Positions 4,503 through 6,172 of a stretch of DNA of 6,172 nt are shown piece after piece. Position numbers and translations under genes: made by a program. Within the stretch, counting starts at the first letter, position 1. Each line of letters opens with the position of its first letter. The stretch lies in the NCBI GenBank assembly GCA_025350985.1, contig JANXWU010000180.1, forward strand, positions 1 to 6,172, written 5' to 3'. The notes under the pieces were generated by a model, which was not told the origin of the DNA, ran no database searches, and worked only from the letters and a program-made list of their open reading frames with translations. Origin of the DNA: Spartobacteria bacterium. GTDB lineage: Bacteria > Verrucomicrobiota > Verrucomicrobiia > Chthoniobacterales > Chthoniobacteraceae.

Positions 4503-6095
4503 TTAACGACGACGCCGCAGCCAGACGAAGATTCCGACGAGTGCCGCGGAAAAAGGAATCAGTCCCGGCAGCGGCACGAACCCGAGAAATTTCACCACCG
4601 GCATCGCATTCAACGCCGCGCCGACACCGGGCACATTGCCGAAAAATCCGCCCCAGGTCAGCAGCGCGATCTTACGCATCTGGTCGTCGCTCAGGTTCAG
4701 CGCGAACTGCTGCTTCACCTTCGGCGCGATGCCCATTAACTCTTCGCGAGCCAGCAGCCAGTTGAGCGAGTTGATCACAAAATCAATATTCACATCCGCC
4801 TGTTGCAGCGCCGCGCTCGTCAGGAAAACGCTGTTGCCCACCACGACCATGCGGCCCGAATCGACCTTGATGCGCGGGTCCGCCGTCGCGCCTTTCTCCG
4901 CCGTGACCGCAATCGTCAGCGGCGTCGCGCGGTCGCGATTCGGATTGAAAGCCGCGTGTTCCAAGTCCGCCAAATCCGCTTCGCCCCAGTACCGTTTGTC
5001 CGTCACCTCCGCGGCCGGCATCAGCCGCAAACCATGTGCTGAAGCCACTTCCGGGTTGATCGTCAGCGATTGCGTGCCGCCGAGAAACGCCGCCGTCACG
5101 CCCTCCAGTTTTTTCGTGACCGGATTGCTGGTGGAAAACTGAGCCGGCACATCCAGAATCGCGCGCGAGAAATTTTCGAGCATTTTCCCCTCGACCACGA
5201 GCTTGCCCACGCTCATCACGCGATCCGCGTCGCGCGTGATCCCCTGGTCGCGCAGCCACTCGCTCAAGTGCTGGAGCTTCGCCGCGGGATCAAGCGCGAG
5301 GAAAAGCCGTCCCTTTTTCTCCCAATATCCGCCAAGCATTTTTAGTTCGCGCTCGGTGAAATCATATTTTGAGCCGAGCACGAGCAGCGCCTTTGCATCG
5401 TCGGGCACGCGCTCGACATTCATCAGGTTCAGCGCGCCCAGTTGGATGTTTTCGTGGCTGATGAAGTCACTGATGACTTTGAGTTCCTCGCTGCTCAAAT
5501 CGAACTCGCCGTGTCCCTGCAGCACGTAAACTTTTTGCTGCGCCTCCTGCGTCAGCTCGACCAGTCCGCCGGTAATCGCCTGCTCGCCCTTGAACGCCCG
5601 CAGTCGCGGCGGCTGCCCCATCATCGCACCGCTGAAATCGTAATCGGCCATGTCATTCGCGCTGACCACTTTCGTCCGATCTCCGTAAACGAGGACGACG
5701 ACGTTTTCTGGCGCGAGTTTGTATTTGTTTGCGACGTCCTTGGCGTGCGCGAGATCGCGAAACACGTCCACCGTTTCGACCTCGAATTTTCTTTTCGACG
5801 CGTGCTGGTATTCCTTCAACAACGTATCAACGTCACCGAAAATATCCGCTCCGGTCGGCGCGGGAAAAAAGACAAACGCTTTCACTGGCTTTTGCAAATT
5901 TTTCAAAACAGCCCGGGTCTTGTCAGCCAGTTGGTACTTCTGCGAACGGGTGAAATCCCAGCGCTTGTAATGGTTGAACGCCAGCACGTTCACCATCACC
6001 ACGAGTGCCGCCACCAGGACGATTTGCAGCAGCACGTTGACGCCGATTTGCAGGCGTTTGATGTGGAAGGTTTTCGGGGTCGGGTCGTTGTCCAT
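4503..6095 (-). CDS. gldG: GldG-family ABC transporter auxiliary (substrate-binding-like) protein
   Basis: The 530-residue product belongs to the ABC_transp_aux / GldG family, large extracytoplasmic subunits that work with ABC-2 type permeases. In Flavobacterium GldFG is needed for gliding, but relatives occur in many non-gliding bacteria. An N-terminal helix (about 18-40) follows a short cytoplasmic head. It is followed by the family-typical N-H-Y-K-R-W-D-F-T-R-S-Q-K-Y-Q-L block (41-56), a thioredoxin-like segment (VKAFVFF, 71-77), and VYVLQGHGE (189-197), the GldG G-H-G-E hallmark. LFLALDPAA lies near 264-272 and VVVGNSVF near 417-424. A C-terminal helix (about 505-526) ends in RRRR, so both ends sit in the membrane with a ~460-residue domain outside. 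The ATG lies 18 nt after the permease stop with no SD. The gene is part of a permease-gldG-DUF4340 operon. The family is clear; the transported substrate is unknown. Confidence 0.88.
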   Translation of the reverse strand: MDNDPTPKTFHIKRLQIGVNVLLQIVLVAALVVMVNVLAFNHYKRWDFTRSQKYQLADKTRAVLKNLQKPVKAFVFFPAPTGADIFGDVDTLLKEYQHASKRKFEVETVDVFRDLAHAKDVANKYKLAPENVVVLVYGDRTKVVSANDMADYDFSGAMMGQPPRLRAFKGEQAITGGLVELTQEAQQKVYVLQGHGEFDLSSEELKVISDFISHENIQLGALNLMNVERVPDDAKALLVLGSKYDFTERELKMLGGYWEKKGRLFLALDPAAKLQHLSEWLRDQGITRDADRVMSVGKLVVEGKMLENFSRAILDVPAQFSTSNPVTKKLEGVTAAFLGGTQSLTINPEVASAHGLRLMPAAEVTDKRYWGEADLADLEHAAFNPNRDRATPLTIAVTAEKGATADPRIKVDSGRMVVVGNSVFLTSAALQQADVNIDFVINSLNWLLAREELMGIAPKVKQQFALNLSDDQMRKIALLTWGGFFGNVPGVGAALNAMPVVKFLGFVPLPGLIPFSAALVGIFVWLRRRR

Positions 6096-6113
6096 TCGGC
6101 AAAAATGCGCGTG

Positions 6114-6172
6114 TCAGAGCTTCCACTTCCGCGATTGGAAAACCTGATACGTGAGCACCAGCATCAACGTGG
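6114..6172 (-). CDS. C-terminal end of a probable ABC-2 permease (partial)
   Basis: A minus-strand frame enters from the right edge and ends at TGA (6116-6114). It encodes 18 residues, TLMLVLTYQVFQSRKWKL. A hydrophobic helix end followed by a short basic tail (Q-S-R-K-W-K-L) is what the last segment of a membrane permease looks like. Because ABC-2 permeases (GldF type) normally precede gldG, this is the likely identity. The fragment is too short to prove it. It precedes gldG by 18 nt in the same direction, so one operon is expected. Confidence 0.55.
   Translation of the reverse strand, partial: TLMLVLTYQVFQSRKWKL

Noticed and set aside
3534..4739. 401-codon plus-strand open frame
   Set aside because: It is the reverse shadow of the DUF4340 gene and the end of gldG. 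The Arg/His-rich composition, with no domain, is typical of an antisense frame; the minus-strand frames carry clear families.

Overview
The window looks like chromosomal DNA from a member of the Verrucomicrobiota. The best evidence is the 16S rRNA gene fragment at the left edge. Read on the + strand, positions 51-68 are identical to the EUB338-III probe sequence, which marks Verrucomicrobia among bacterial 16S genes. The protein genes fit this placement: moderately high GC, few Shine-Dalgarno (SD) sites, and a GldG/DUF4340 transporter module. I cannot place it below phylum level.

Layout: (1) Positions 1-416, minus strand, are the 5' end of a 16S rRNA gene that runs off the left edge. (2) Positions 417-1147 contain no convincing protein gene. 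They hold the rrn leader: hairpins, a boxA-like antitermination site, a near-copy of the first bases of 16S, and two candidate tandem promoters with the same geometry. (3) Positions 1148-1692, minus strand, are a two-gene operon encoding a small exported KTSC-domain protein and a 66-residue single-pass membrane protein. (4) Diverging from it on the plus strand are a complete tRNA-Leu(CAG) gene and, 41 bases later, a ubiE/menG-type quinone methyltransferase. The family-typical N-terminus of ubiE is encoded, but there is no ATG, GTG or TTG in frame where it should start. (5) Converging on ubiE from the right are three minus-strand genes read in the order: the last 18 codons of a protein that is probably an ABC-2 permease, a GldG-family ABC auxiliary protein, and a 607-residue protein built of about four DUF4340-like units. 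A small hairpin followed by seven T residues sits between the last two.

How the parts work together: the rrn leader controls rRNA synthesis, and the tRNA promoter probably also drives ubiE. The minus-strand cluster at 2652-6172 looks like one envelope-associated ABC-2 export module with large extracytoplasmic subunits. I see no CRISPR array, insertion sequence, phage gene or obviously new multi-gene system. The items most worth checking are the start-less ubiE behind a tRNA, the 16S-like sequence next to boxA in the leader, the exported KTSC protein, and the hairpin inside the gldG-DUF4340 junction.
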